Part shown: positions 11,401 to 26,400 of the stretch, piece by piece
Layout of the letters: each line of letters begins with the position of its first letter
Position numbering within the stretch: position 1 is the stretch's first letter
Position numbers and translations under genes: made by a program
The notes under the pieces: model-generated
The model's database searches: none
Seen by the model: only the letters and a program-made list of their open reading frames with translations
Told to the model about the DNA's origin: nothing
Source: Eopsaltria australis
Taxonomy: Eukaryota > Chordata > Aves > Passeriformes > Petroicidae
DNA length: 64,000 nucleotides
Assembly: GCA_034509425.1 (NCBI GenBank)
Contig: JAVTVJ010000789.1
Location: 62,001-126,000 of the forward strand
Direction: 5' to 3'

Positions 11401-14400
11401 GAAGGGACCCACAGGGATCATTGAGTCCAGCTCCTGGCCCTGCACAAACCCCCCAGCAATGCCATCCTGTCGCTGGCAGCACTGTCCAAACACTCCTAGA
11501 GCTCTGGCAGCCTCGGGGCTGTGCCCATTCCTTGGGGAGCCTGGGCAGTGCCCAGCACCCTCTGGGGGAAGAAACTTGCCCTGATCTCCAACCTGAATCT
11601 TCTTGACACAGCTCCAGCCATTCCCTGGGTCCTGACTTTGGTCACCAGAGAGAAGAAATCAGTGCTGTCCCTCCACGTCCCCTTGTGAGGAACTTGTAGG
11701 GTGCAATGAGGCCCCTCCTGAATCTCCTGCAGGCTGAACAATCCAAGTGACCTCAGCTGCTCCTTGTCTGGCCCCTCTACACCTTTCACAGCCTTCCTTT
11801 ATCACTTTCTCATGTGGTGGCACCCAAAACTTCACACAGGACTCGAGGAGAGGCTGCTCCAGCACAGACCAGACCAAGACAATCCCTTCCCTCTGCCAGA
11901 CAGGGATCAGTCCTGCCCAAACCCTCTGGGACCTGCAAACCTCCCAACCTCCACACCAGCAGTGGAGTTGTCCTGGGCTGGACAACGTGGCTCTGGTCAG
12001 CCTGGCTTTGGTCAGCCTGGCTCTGGACAGCCCGGCTCTGGACTGTGGTCACTGTTTGGATCAAGAGCCACATCAGAAGGAAAACTTTCCAAAGGACTCC
12101 CAGCACAAGTTTCCCCCTGCTCCAGCTTTTGCCCCAGCACAAGCAAACCTCAGTGGTGTTTGGGATGCTGGAGGGGTCACAGGGCTGGGTTTGTGGCACA
12201 GGTTGCAAGCCCAGCCCCTCCACCCAATTCACACACGCTCTCCATGAGCCAGGCAGGGCAGGATGATCCTGCACTGCTCAAAGCTGGACTCGCTGGGAGC
12301 CCCAGGTGCCAGCTCTGCCAGGATTTGTGGCAGTTTTAAGCACTCAGGAGGAAATTCTTGCCACACCCCAGATGGAATTAAGGGAGGAGGGCTGGGGGAT
12401 GCTGTGGGCCACCCCAAATCCACGCCAACCCTCCCCCAAAGACCCCCAGGGCAGAGGGAGCACAGAGACCCCAGGAGAGCCCCGTGCAGGCGGTACCTTG
12501 GCTGGCACTCCCTCCCAGCACAGAACTCATGGATGGGCTCGGGCCGGGTCATGGCATCGCAGTAGGCATCGTCCACCTCGATCCCATCGTAGCGAACACA
12601 CATGGCATATGTGGACATCACTCCTGGGCTCAGAGAGAACACACACACACAGCAGGGTGCTTGGTGAGCTGGGCATCCAAACCCTTCTGTTGTTGTTGTT
12701 GTTGTTTTTCTGGTTTTAGCTGCGTTTCTCGAAATTTCCTCCCGCTGGAAAGCAGCGAGCTGGACTTTCTGTCCCGTGGGGTGGATCCCAGTGGCCACCC
12801 CGCCAATCTGAGCAGTGTGGGTGAGCTTGGCCAGCTCAGAGGAGGGCATGGCCACCCCTGCCAGGGCTTGCCACCAAAACCAATACATGACTAACACATT
12901 TTTATAGGAAATACTCAGAGCTGCTCGGCAGCTCCCACCCTGCCGGGTTTGTGGGTGGGGGCGACAGCAAACCATCCCCAACCCACTCCATCCCCCCACT
13001 CTCCCCTTTGCACCAGGTGCTCCCCAGGTGCATCCAGAACTCCGGGCCAAGGCAGGGATCCTGGAGGTTTGGCAAGGAAGGCTCTGCCCCTCCTGCTCCC
13101 CCTCCAGAGCTGCAGCCGGTGCCGTCAGAGTGAGACCTTTTCCCCCCGCAGCCTCCCGTGCCAGAGTAAATGTTGGGAAGTCCATTCTGGGACCTGGCTG
13201 GGGACCAGGAGGCTGCTCTGGCTACAGGTAACAAGAATTGCAGCTCTGGGGAACATATGGTTTACATGAAACTAAGAAAAGATCTACAGCTCTTGACATG
13301 GCCTTGCCTCTCTGCGATATGTCAGCGAGAAAAGGCAGCGAGGAAGGAGAAATTTGAGTTAAACCTCTCTTGGCTTGCTGTAAACCAGGGCAGAGCAGGC
13401 TGGCCCAGCCAAGGCAGGAATTTGTTCAGAGGGGATCAAAGAAGTCAAAAATGTCCCAGAACAAGTGGGTGACAGGGTCTTGGGGAAAGGGGTGGCTCAC
13501 AAAGCTGCTGCTGCAGGCACGAGGCTGCCGGACAAGAGCAAATGCTTAAAATGTAAAATCCTTGCATTTGATCATTTGAGAGATGTCCCTGAGATTGTAA
13601 ACTCCTCTCTCCCCCTCCTTTCCCTCTTTTTAATTCCAGAAGCCCTGCAGGATCTGGATAGTTTCAGGGGCAGCACAGACAAGTGCACGACCCACACGCC
13701 TGATCCATCCCGAGGGATGGGCTGGACCCTCTAACCAAGGGGTGAGGGAGGAGATCAGGTGCCTTGGAGCTTTTCATGGGGCAAAAAGGGAGGAATTTAT
13801 GCAAAAAGAGGGAATTTCTAGGAGAGAATAGAGGCTCAGTTTCGATATCCCTGGCATCTCTGTCACTGTTCCAGATTTACACCCTCGCAGCCGAGCTCCG
13901 GCTCCAGGGTAGAAGGAGTGGGAGAAACAAAACACAATCAAAAAGCCAAATGCTATTGTGTTTCCTGCCAGAGCTGAACAATCCTCAAAATTTCCCTCTG
14001 CAGGGGAAGCAGCTGAGCTTTTCAAACCCCTTGAAGCTGTCAAAGAGGTGAGGCAGGGCGAGAAAAAAGGAGGCTCAGCACAGGTTTGGGGATCGTGCTG
14101 AGCCCCAGGGGGGACACAGGGTGTTGGGAAGTGAAGGCAGAGCTCAGAGCTTCCCAAAGGAGGGTGTTTTGAGGAATGATGGACACGCTGGGCACCAAAT
14201 CCTGGTTCTCAACACACCTGAGAGGTCGGTGGGCTTGGCATGCTCAGCCCCCAGCTCCTCTCCCCACCTTTGCACCCGGGCACAGCAGAGCTGGGGCTGT
14301 GCTAAACCACAGATCATGAGGTCCCCTCAACACCACCAGCTCCTTCCCATCCCTGACAGACATAAAATGGACTCACACACCAGGTGATTTCAGCAGGCTG

Positions 14401-17400
14401 TGCAGAATTTGGCTGCTCCTTTATAACTACCTGTGGTGCATGTAGAGCTGCAGGGTTCGTGGGAGGAAAGCTTCCACCTGTACATGTCAGCAGCACTCAC
14501 ACCTTGGCCCTTTCTTAACAACTTCAGTCTGTTTCTAGCAATAAGCAAACAGAAAAAAAAAAAAAGAAAGAAAGAAAAGAGAAAGAAAAGAAAGAAACAA
14601 AACAAAACAGAAAAAAAAAGGCATTTACAAGGCAAGCAGTGACAGCCCACGACAGACACACACATCTGGCTGCAGTTCGGTTGGGTTTGGGTTTGGGAGG
14701 GGATGTGCTTGGTTTGGCTTTGGTTGGGTTTGGTTGTTCTGATTTTTTGGGAGGTTCGTTCGTTTGAATCAAATCGTTTAATTTTTTTTAGTTTCGCAAC
14801 ATACCTGTCCTGAGCCCCAAGTAGAATCCCCAGCCCGGTTAGAGGCAGAGCTTCCACTGTCTAGAAATAGAGAGAATGGGATAAAAATACCCACAAGTAG
14901 AAACAGTTCAGAATTTAACAAGAAGTTTGCATTTTCTGCTCAAATACACCTGGCCCTCGGCACACAGCGACTAAAGGTGCAGTATCTCCTCCCCTGTGTC
15001 TCCAGGGCTGGGCAAACCCACTGGTGAGAGAGATTTTTGGCTGCTCCAATCTCCAAAATCCAGCACAGGAGTTTCTGAGCTCGCCCCTCAGAGCCCACTT
15101 TGCCACTCGGGTTTTTTGGCCTGATTTATTTTGCTGGGTGTCAGATGGGGAAATTTGCATCTCTCAGATCCACGCTGTGCTCAAGCACAAAATGCCACGG
15201 GGAGGGGAGTGACAGAGTCAGCCTGGTGTGAGAAAAAACATTTATCCAAGCAAGAATTGCAGCTGCTCCCCGTGCTGGGAGGGGGGAACACCTCAGGGAT
15301 ACTGCACCTTTGCAACAAAAGGCTTCGGTTCTGTTCTCATACCTTCGTCCAAACCCTTGAAACAGCTACACTGGAATAGCGTACAAGGTTGTATCCTCAC
15401 ATCCAGTTGTCTCTGGCCTGGCAGGATATGCAGCTTGTATGATTTCTAGGCAGCAGAAGCTCTGGAATTGCCTTATTTAGTTGTTTGTAAGAAAAAGTGG
15501 AGGTCCAGCCTATCAAATCAACCTTTCAAAGGACACTGTTGAGAATCCAGCCATTTCCTTTCCGACCCACCCTCCTTCCACCGCCAGCACTGAGCCTCCA
15601 GGAGGATTCAAAACAACAACAACCTCATTTTCCCTGTTGATTTTGCCTCTGTCAGTTTGGCAAATGGTCGCTTCCTGCGCTTGAAATGGAACTGAAATGG
15701 ATGTGACTGTTTTATTTTATTTTATTTTTTTTTATGGAAAAATAACAGCCTCAGCTCACTATAAACAGTGTTTTATCTGCCACAGCAGCTCTGCCTGGGG
15801 ACCCACAGCAGCTCCTGAGCCCTGCCCTGTGCCACCAGCTGCCACCCAGCCAGGAGAGGGCTCACGAATGGCACTTGTCATTCAAACATAGCCAACATCT
15901 GCTTTTTGTATTTTAATTTGCCTGGAAATATTACCCAGATCCTCCAGTCTATCCCCTGCTCTCTGAGGCACCAAAGTAAACACCAAGTTATCCTGTGACC
16001 AGGACTCCTCTCTCTTGAAAAGGAGAGAATCTTCAAAATAAGCTTTCTCCCACATCTGAGGACAGTAAATCTTTCAACAGTGTCCCTTTAGTGTATGTGA
16101 TCCTAAATAAAGAGCTTCTATGCATGACAAGGTCCCTGGGACAAGATCTTTCCAGAGGAATCAGACGTTTGGGCACAGGGCAGCGTTCAGCTCATTTCCA
16201 GCAAAGACAAAACTGTCACTTTGTTCTGCTCTGAATGCAGACAGCAGCCCATTGTCCAACAAAACTGGGGGCATTTTCGCCTTTATTTTATTTTCCCTCT
16301 TTATTATGAGCTAAATAATAAAGTCCTGAGATTTTAATCTGCTTTTCAAGCACCAAAAATTAGCACCAGTCCCTCAGCCCTGAGTTCTGGGCTGCCCCTT
16401 TTCCCAAAACAGCTCCCATAGCAGAGGAGTAATCCTGACAAATGCACACAAACACCACAGATCAACACCCACAGTCCCTGGCTCCCATTTCTGTGTTTTA
16501 TTTTGGTTTTTATTTCTAAGCAAAGGGGCAAACTCCTGGCTCCTGTTGCAGGCTCAGCCCTGGCTGCACACTGGGATGAAGGATGGAGGGTGCCTGGATC
16601 TGTCCCAGAAAGGTTTTTAGCTGCTCCAGGAGAGGAAAAGCAGCACAAGAGCCACCCCAGCTTGTTTCCAGAGAGGAAATGGGGCACCCCACACTGGTGC
16701 CAGGTGCTGCTGTAGCTGGGGGCCTCCATCCTCACTGCAGCAGTTCAGTAAGAAATAAACTCCTCCACCTCTGACCAGCACTGTCCCACATGGACAGGCT
16801 GCTCCAGAGAGCTGAGCTGAGCTTCCCTGTTCACTGACAGAATGAAAATGACCAAAAAGCCACAATCGACCCCAAACTGATCTTGGGAAGGATTTGGGAG
16901 GCCTCAAGTCCAAGCTCCAGCCCCCAGAGCTGGGCTGACCCCAATAACAGACTGGCCCCACAGGGCCTTGCCCTTTCCCAAGGATGGGAATCCCTCACTC
17001 TGCCTTACTCCAGGACAAGAGATTTTCCTGGTGTCCCATCCCTGTTTCCTTAATCCTGACCTCAGGGGGCTGAGCTGGATCTCCTCATCCCTCATTCCCA
17101 CTCAGGAGATCCAGGTCAGTGATCAGTGTTACAACAGCAGCTGGGCTTGAGGAAATCAATTAAAAGCTGGGGGAAGCAACAAAGGCCTGGGGACATCCAG
17201 GCTGTCCTGACACTCCCATCCCACCCTCTGGGAGTGAGGTACAAGTTGTTTTGTTGCCTTCTTGTCTTCCTCTCTCTATATTTTTGTCTCCAAACAGAGG
17301 CACCCCAGTTGCCCCCAGTCTGCCTGTGCTGGCCTTTCACCCCCCACCAGCAAAGGATGGGGCCAGAAAGGACCTGAGCATCTCTCAGCCTTTTGCCTGG

Positions 17401-20400
17401 TGCTGAACTGGTCTGGATATCAATGTTTTGATCTGAAAAGTTCTTGTTTTGTTCCAGAGGGAGCGAGGGGGAAGAAGAGGAGACACTGTAGAACCAAAAC
17501 CAAGGGAAGAAGAGGTGGGAAAAGATGTCAGTGCTGGGTGACATTCCTGAAGGGATTTACATCCCTGTTTTCAATAGATGGGCAGCCTGGGACTCTGCAA
17601 GGAGCTTTTAGGCATCCAAAAAAGCTGCACTGGAGCCACAAACAGTATTTTGTGATTGTCCTGTAAGAGCCAAGCTGCTCTGAGGTCTGAAGCTCCCTGA
17701 ATTCCCAGGAGGTAGGAAAGCACTGCCCCCGTTCCACAGCTGCTGGGGCAGAGTTTTGGGGCACAGGGTGGCAGCTGGGGGGCACAGGGAGTGGATGGGG
17801 CCCAAGGGGCAGGGCAGGACAGTCCCCTTCTTGCAGGGTAAGGGGAGCTGAAGGCACTGCCCTCCATCAGAGGATGGATGAAATGCTTGCTTTGGCAGCT
17901 GAAGGCAGCACTCCCAAGCCAAGCCACGAGGAGAGATGATAGATTCAAGCCCTTGGCAATGATTTCATGTTCTTATCATTAAGAAGTTTGTTGATCCATT
18001 TGGCTGCATGGCCTTTTTCTTTAGCATGAGTGTCTTTAGCATAACGTAGTGGAAGCTGTGGGTAAATCCAGCTGCTCTAACCAGAGGGAGCATCTGCTCA
18101 GGGCTTTGCATCTCCTCAAGCTCAGCACCTTATCCCAGGTTTTACAGATCCAGGAGGAGGCTGCAGGAGGCTGGGGTGCTGTGGGGGTGCACAGTGGGAC
18201 CCAAATCCACAGCCTGGCTCTGGGACCTGGATACTCCCAAGGCCCCAGTTCCAGCTCAAGCTGCCCAGGGGGTGCTATGGTGTGTGGCTGACCATGGAGG
18301 AGGGCTAATTGGAGGCTAATTGGAGGGCTAATTGCTGCTCTGAGCACTGGCCCTGTCTCAGTCCCCATGGGCTCACACTGGGAATGAGTTCTGGGCTGGG
18401 AATCAAGGCTGCCCAAGAGAGCCCTGGGACATCTCAAAAGCTGATAGTGCAGATCCCCAAGCCTGTATCTATCCCAAGACTTCCCTCCATCCTTCCCCAG
18501 AGCAAAATCTGCTGCTAAAGCTACATTAGGCCTTTCTTTTCCTCCCCACTCCCACTCAAAGCAGCCATCTAAAGGAGTCCTGAAGTGATGGTCCCAGGAT
18601 CAATCAGTGAGCTGCTACTGCAGAGCTTTGGATATTCCTGTCCAAGCCATGACTCCCTGCCCTGCCTCAAACCATGGCTGTTCCTGCAGGACCTGCAGTG
18701 GAGCTCCTGGTGGCAGGGCCATGCCTGGGAGCTGCTGGAAGCATATTCCTGCCACCCCAAGTGAGGAGGATCGTGGGTGGCACTCAACAGGGTGGGTGAA
18801 AAGGGGCCAGGACCAACTTCTGCTGCATCAGAACTCGGAGGAAGGGGCTGGGGAATGGGAGCAGGATGCCAAGAGAAGGCAAAACAGAGGTTTCTTCATG
18901 GCCATGGCTCTGACAAGAAGCTGCGACACAGAGAGCAAGGCCCCAGCTGACAAACATCAGCATGGACTTCCATCCCAAGAGGGATGTTGAGTTTCCTCTT
19001 GCTTCCAATGCTCTCATGACTTTCTGCTCCCAGACCTCTGGCCCTTCCTTCCAAATTAACTCCCAACAGAACATTTTCCCCATCCCACCCCCACTTACCT
19101 CCTGCTTCCAAACAGACGGAAACCATGCATTGAGCACATTGCACAGAGCTGAGAACAGCACCAAATTGGATTTACTGTAATTAAAGGCACGTCTCCTACC
19201 TTGCTTTGTGGGTTCTGTTCCCCGGGGGGCTGCTCATGGTGACGGTGGCGTTGGAGAACGGGCTCTCTGCGGAGCTGTTGGTGGCTTTGCCGTTGCTCAG
19301 CTCCATGTAGGTGCTGTTGACCGAGTAGGTGACGAGGCCGTCGGTGTCCTCGTAGTCCACGTAGAGGCTGTCAATGGGTGACCCCACCGAGTTGGTCGGG
19401 TCTCCCTGGGCGAAGATGCTGTTCATGGTCATGTTGAGCAGCAGCTCCTTGGAGTCCGAGCCCTTGTCCAGCAGCTTGTCCGTGATGGCGTTCTCCAGAA
19501 GGAACTCGCTGGAGCTGAGCCTGGCCTCCAGGTCTCTGTCGTCATGGTCTGTCTGGTAAGTAGACCTGGTTACGTTTGAATCTAGATTGGAGCCAACAGG
19601 GGGGAAACCACAGTGACAACCACAAAATGCATTCGAGGCTGGGAGGGAAAAGCAGCCCGGAGCAGCGGGGACACGCCGGAGCCTGAGCAGCCACACGGGG
19701 GGCGAGAGGCAGGGGTGGGCTCTGGGGAGGGGGATTCTCATGGGGTTCTCGAGGGTGTGCAGCTTTGGGGGGGGCTCATCCCGCCGTGGTGTGGCCAGAG
19801 GGGAGCTCAGCACCCGCCAGCATTGCCCGAAGCAACAGCAGAGGTGAAAGGAAAGTGCCCTCCTCACCCCACAGCCCATGCAGCCATGCTGGGAAAGCAC
19901 TCCAGGCACTTTGGGAGTGGGATGCCCAAGGGACTGGAATGGGAAGGAGCTGCTGGGGGCTTTGGGGGGTGGGAGGTGATGGGAGATGTTGTGATGGGGA
20001 GTTTTGTGCACCCAGGGCTCCCTCCTGTCCTTGGCATGAGGCAAAGCACAGCAAGGCACCAGCAGGGAGGTCTCACCCGGGGTCCACCCCCCACACGGCC
20101 CCACCAGAAACCAGAATCTGAAGGGCAAAGAGGATTTGTGAGCAGAGATGTTTTAAAGAACTTTCCGAGGTTTCCAAAACACAAACCAGCAGAACCACCA
20201 GAGGTAGAAACAGAGCATTTCTCAACAAGAGCTCTGAGAAGCAGAACAGTGAGGCCCAAGTCTCCTCCTTACCTTGGGGTTGTTTGCCCTTCAGTTTTGG
20301 CTCACAGTCAATTGTTTCTGCTCTTTCATAGACCTCATTGGTTTCCTGACCTTTGCTCAAGTTTAAATCTTCCTCCGTGTCCTGCCTTCCAAACACCTGG

Positions 20401-23400
20401 TTCTCCAAGTCTATCCTTTCCCTGGAGATTTTCCCAAAATAGGTTGCATTGTGCTGGATGAAGCCCAATGGCACGTCTCCATCGAACTCCCGGCTCTCTT
20501 CACTCTCCGACTCGGAGAAGGTGTAGTAGATGGGCTGCAGATTTTTCGCGTGTGGCTTCCTCAGGAGGGTGTATTCAAACGTGATGGATGGGTTCTTGCC
20601 ATTTTGATTCCAGACCTAGCAAAGAAATGCAGTTATTGGCGGGTGCAGGGAATTTGTGGCACGCAAAGCACGGGGTTCACCTTGGACCTGACAGCTGGGG
20701 AGCATCTACAGTGCTACTTCCAGTCTGATTTCCTTCATAGTGCCAGCTTCTTCCTGCTGGAGCCCAGCACCATTTTCCAAGAATTATTTGGCAGTGCTGC
20801 CATGGGGATTAACCCCAGCCACAGGTCACTCTTCCTCCTCGGCCACTGAGTGACCAGAGGCTTGGAGGAGCCACTTCACAAGACCATGACTTGTAAAGCC
20901 ACTTTTTGTGGCTTTATGAGGAGCCCACCCACCCTCCCCTGCAGCTACTGCACCCCTCTAGGGCTGGGAACTCCCAACTGGGACAACCTCATAGAGGTCT
21001 AATGCTTTCTGAGCACCCAAGCAACCATCCCTTCCCCTTCCAGAGGAGCCTGGGGCTGCATGGAAGATGTCAGGAGTTGGGCTCTGGCTGGCTGCCCAGA
21101 AGAAAATTAAGGGACTTTTCTCCAAATACCTGGTTTTACATGGTTTGCTTTCGAGAAAGAATTGGGGTTTACGTTTTATGCATTTGTCTAAGCTCTCTGG
21201 CCCAGTTTCTTATTTTTGCTTTTCCTGCCAGGTAACTCAGCTAAAAATGCCAAGGAATAGAAGAGAAATCCCCTCGCAGTGCCTGAGGCATCTTCTCCCT
21301 GTAGAGAGGGGTTACCAAGCCCACATTCATCACTCAGAGCCCTGCCTGAATCCAAGAGCACTGACACAAGTTAAATAGAGTTGGGTAAAGAACTGGGCAG
21401 AGTCACTGCTCCCACTCCCCTCCTCACATAAAACCATGGCAGGACTCTGCTCCTGTGCTCACCCCTTCCCCAATCCAAGGTGGATTTTCTCTTCCCCATC
21501 ACCCCCATCATGAGAACAGGAAAAATCCAAGCTCACCATTATATTCAGCCCTTGATTCGTGGGTCCCTGGGCAACAATGTACTCGATGCCAGTCTCGTAC
21601 ACGTCCATGGGCCGGCGGTACTTGAACACCGTGCCTGCAATGTTGAAGTTCTTCGGGCTGTCCACTTTATAGTTCCCGTTGAAGAAATAGTACCCAGCTT
21701 CATCAGCCACAGCTTCAAAGGAGAGAGAACGGTCAGTGCTGCCACAGGCAAGAGCAAAGCTCTGCGTGCTGCCCCTGGTTCGTTCAGGGGGTAAAATCTG
21801 TCACAGCAATGAAACGAGAGATTCTCCTGCATGGCAATGCACTGGTCACCTGTGTGCAACACACGCCATGTGAGGACATGCCCAGAGTTCTGGGCCACGT
21901 GTCCCCCCACATTGCAAACCCCTGGGTTTGTGGCTCACGCTCGCCCCTGGCTCCTGTCACCCTCTTGGCACCAACACTGAACAGCCCCATCTCTGCAGAG
22001 GGCACTGGCAGGTGGCCAAGGGCAGGAGCTGATGCCCCCTGAGCCAGCAGTGGCCCAAGACAGGTCACCCTGAGCTAGCCCAGGAACTGGTAACCACATC
22101 AAGCCTTTTTCATTGATAGAATCATTCCAGAATGGTTTGCATGGGAAGGGACCTTAGAGCTCATCTCGAGGACACTTTCACTGGACCAAGCTGCTCAAAA
22201 CCCCATCCAACCCGGCCCTGAACACTTCCAGGGATGGGACAGCCACCTTCCAGGGGCCACGAGCCTCTGAGGCAGCAAATATGCTTCTCTTTGGCAAGTC
22301 TGGATTTTCCCACCCTGCCCCTGAGCAGCTCTGTCACCTCCCCTGTGAGAGGAGTGCTGTGGTCACCAACACTTCAGCAAGGCCACACATGGGTCACCTC
22401 CCCTTGGTGCTGCTGTCATTGCACATTCCCCAAGCAGGGCAATGTCAAGGGGATCACGAGAGAGGTGAAGTCACTGTAGGATCTGTGATCCAGCACCAGG
22501 GCGTCTGCCACACCCCACTGAAATCCAGATAATATTCACCAACATTTTCTGCTTTAAAGCAATCAAAGTGTTGACAAACACAGCCCAGGTGCTCAGACTG
22601 CAGACAGCAGCAACACCCTGGCTTGGACAGCACGGCTGGATTTACATTGCCTACAGATTTAGCTCATGTCTGCAACAAACGGGCTCGCTGATCCTTGTGG
22701 GTCCCTTCCAACTCAGGATATTCTGTGATTCTACGACAAAACTACATCCAGCTCCGGGTTGGAAAAAGCATTAGCCATAGGCATGCATGCTAGGGAAGCA
22801 CCAAGAGGTTATACACACCCAGAACATCTGCAGACTTTTTCCGTTCCACTATCTGGATATCCCTCGCTCCGGCGGGAATGTGCGTTACCAGGGAATAGCC
22901 TACGGGAAACTACGGATTAATGAAAGGATCTTTGTAGCCAGGGATCTGAGAAAAACCCTCCTCAGGCAGAGCTGCAGTCTCTGGACCCATGTTTTTAACG
23001 AGCTATGGATTAAAAAGCCCCAACCCTTGGTGTTTTAGGCTGCGAAACGGGAGCTTGTCGGCAATAGAAAAGAAAAATGTGCAAATTGTGTTCTGGTTTA
23101 TGGAGGAAAAGCGCGTCCAAGGGAGGAAAGGATTCAGTCCTTACGTGCACAAATATCATGTTTATCTAAATTGGTGTAAGAAAATACATCTGCAGATGGT
23201 TTGTTAGCTAGAGAAGCTGTTGTGTGGTTCAGTATTTATCCCTGCATTAGCCAGCGTTCCCAAAACCCCAGCAGGAGATGAGAGCTGGTTTCTCCTCTGA
23301 CTCCCCTCTGCTTAGCACCAGGCAAGAGATGGGACAGGACAAGTCCTCCCACAGCACTGAAGTTCCTGCAGTTTGCTCCATCTCAGAGAGCATTAATCAC

Positions 23401-26400
23401 AACTCCTGAATTAGATCATTATATTTAGGACACGTAGGTTCTGCTGCTTTACATCACACTGATTTTCAAAATCCTGGTCTTTCAAGATATTGTTGCTTCC
23501 TGTTATTACAAATCATTTATTTCTAGTCTTACTGGGTCATGAGTGTCCTGTTTTTGGCTAAATGACTAAAAAAGACTAAAATAGATGCCAGCCTCTTGCA
23601 TAACCCTTTTGCACCACTCATCATCAGAGACCTCTGGTTTCTGACAAGCACCACGCAAATTTCTTGTTTTGGTTTTTTTTTTTTTTTCAAAATAAGGTTT
23701 TATCTGCCCAAATTCACAAGTGGCATTAACACGTGGGAAAAACTGAAGCTGGACAGCTGGTAAGAGCTGAAAGCAATGCACCAAAAAAAAAAAAAAAGAG
23801 TCCATTTCAAACCCAGCCCTCTCAACTGAAGCCCTCAGTCCCCAAAGCCTTACCAAGATGAGAATTTCCTTTCCGGTAACTGCCGGTTACGTGGGTGCAG
23901 CTGCTCCCATCTCCTTGGCAAACTCCACATTTATCCAAGGTGTGGGTGGAGAAGAGAATGCCATCACAGCCAATGGGCTGAAAAATGCACAGACAGAGCA
24001 CTGAGGGTCAGGCAGACGTCGCACCCACTGCGATTCTCTGAATGCTACTGACAAGATTTTTGCTATAATGTTTAACAACCTCACATTTTCCAGACACGCA
24101 AACCCCTCGGAAATCCGTGTATTTGCAGGATGTTCCATCCCTGGCCTGAACCATTAACTGTCTCTGGCCATCCACAGTGGTGCAGTGAAGGTCACAGGGC
24201 TTGCTAGAAATGTGAACATAGTCATCTAAGGGGAAAGGATATAAAGAGAGATTCAAAAACAGCAGAAACACCACAACCTTCATCCTACCCAAGCCAGTGA
24301 ATCTCTGCCAAGCTAAACAACAGCAGCGGCACAACCGCAGAGCAGTGAGAGTTCAGAAGCTGCCATCTCTTGTGTTTCAGGCTAGGCAGGAGATGGCACT
24401 GGGGCAGTGTGGCAGCCTTGGCACAGCCTGGCAGGAGGAGATGCCCCAGGGGATGCCAGGGGCATCACCAGCATCAGCACTGGGGCAGCAGCACTGCTTT
24501 GTGCAAGGACTTGCAGTGAGATACATACACTACACAAAAACATGCATGTTCACATAGAAGCATGAGTTAAACGAACAGATAAATTGTTGGAAATACACAT
24601 GTAAGACTCTATTAATCGTAGCAACTCAGAGCATTTTATAACCTGTAACTTTTCCATAAACATTCACCCAAGATGGATTTAATTCACCCTTTGCTTTCTG
24701 CAGACAACAACTGGCTGGCAGCAGCCACCAGCACAGTAATCCCACATTTTAAAATGTCCACAAGAAGCAGAGGACAAACTCATATTTGCATCAGAACCCC
24801 AAAGCCAAGTGTTTGCCTCCACCAGCTCCTGAGCAATCAGAGACCCACTGGCCTGCAAGCCCAAGCAAGGCAGCATCAGTGTCAGAATGTTCTGCTGCAA
24901 ATCCCCCAGGAGACACATGAACGCCTGCTCAAACACAAAACAACTCCCTGCAACATCTCTGGTGACTCAGTTTGAACAGAAAATGTGTTTAAGGAAATTG
25001 TCACCTTCAAGGGACAAAAGCCACCAAGGGGAAATAGCCCCTGGACCAAGTTTTACCTCACTGACCCTGCCAAGGCTGCAGAGCCAGGGGCTTGGTACAC
25101 AGGAAAGTGATTTGATGAAGATAATTGTTCTTAGGTATGTACAGAGACCCCTAAAATAAAGTTGCAGTAGATCCCATCTCTATTTATAGGCTCCCAAATG
25201 TGAATCTGAAGACCCAAAGCTCAGGAGAAGGGTCCTGAGTTTCCAGTAGCTCTAAAGCTCGTCCATGGCTTGTGTTTAATGCTTTTTTTGATGGGAGTTC
25301 AGTGCCTAAAAGCTCAATAAAGTCTCAGTTTCTGAGTCCCAAGTTGTTTCTGCAGTTCTCACTCACCCCAGATGACCAAAGTGACTGACTGCATCTCGGT
25401 GACATTTGTCAGAGCACGCAGAGGGCATGGGAGAGACAAATGTCACTGCAAACAGCAGAGCCAGCAATGATCCCAGCTCAAAGGACACTTGTCTGGGTGA
25501 GCCCTGCCAGCACAGCCCATTCCCCTGCTCCCACATCCTCCTGCAGCCTCTGGTCCCTGGGAGCTGTGACCAACACAGGCTACAGACATGAATTCATGTT
25601 GTTATTTAATTTTCAAGCTCCCCTGCAGCTGCCAAACAAGCCTTTGAACTCGGGAGACAGCTGATTGTGCCTCCAAAAAACCACTTTAAAACAGCAGAGG
25701 AGGAGCCTTCCTGCGGGCTGGAGCATCATAACTATCAAAATATTTGGCTGAGCATTATGAAACACACAAAGAATGTCTTGTTACCAGGATATAAAGGTTT
25801 CCATTGATACGTTCTGCCATTATACACATGGGAGTTAAAGGATGAACACTGCTCCTCTCGAAAGCTCCTTCCGTTCACAGGGCACTCCTAGAATGGGATA
25901 CATTAACATCCTGACGGAAACAAAGTGCGGGAAAGGTTTCTGGCACATCACCACCAGCTGCAAGGAGTGTTTCCATCACCTTCCCCAGCCAGGGCCACAT
26001 CCTCCTCCTCATCCTCATCCTCCTCCTCCTCCTCCCCCCAGTGCAGGAACCCCCTGGGAAGCGGTGCCAGAGCCACTCTCTGGTTTTTATGGCAAAATGC
26101 CCAAAGCCCAGACATTGGTGATGGGCACCAAAGAAGGGAACTCCCAGCTGCTTGGAGGGTGACAGCTACAGGACAAATGGTGTCCCCTCTCCAAGGGACC
26201 CAGAAATGCCAGACATGGCTTCCCACACCGAGTGTTCCCGACGAGACAAAGGATATCCTTACTTGGACTTTGCAGAGCTGGTATCTTTTGGATGTTCCAG
26301 TGCAAGTTTTATTGGCCAGCCCACTCACTGACTTCCTTCTGAATAAAGAAATGGTGGTTAGACAGGGGCAGAAATCATTTTCCCTTGTTTAAATAGATTT

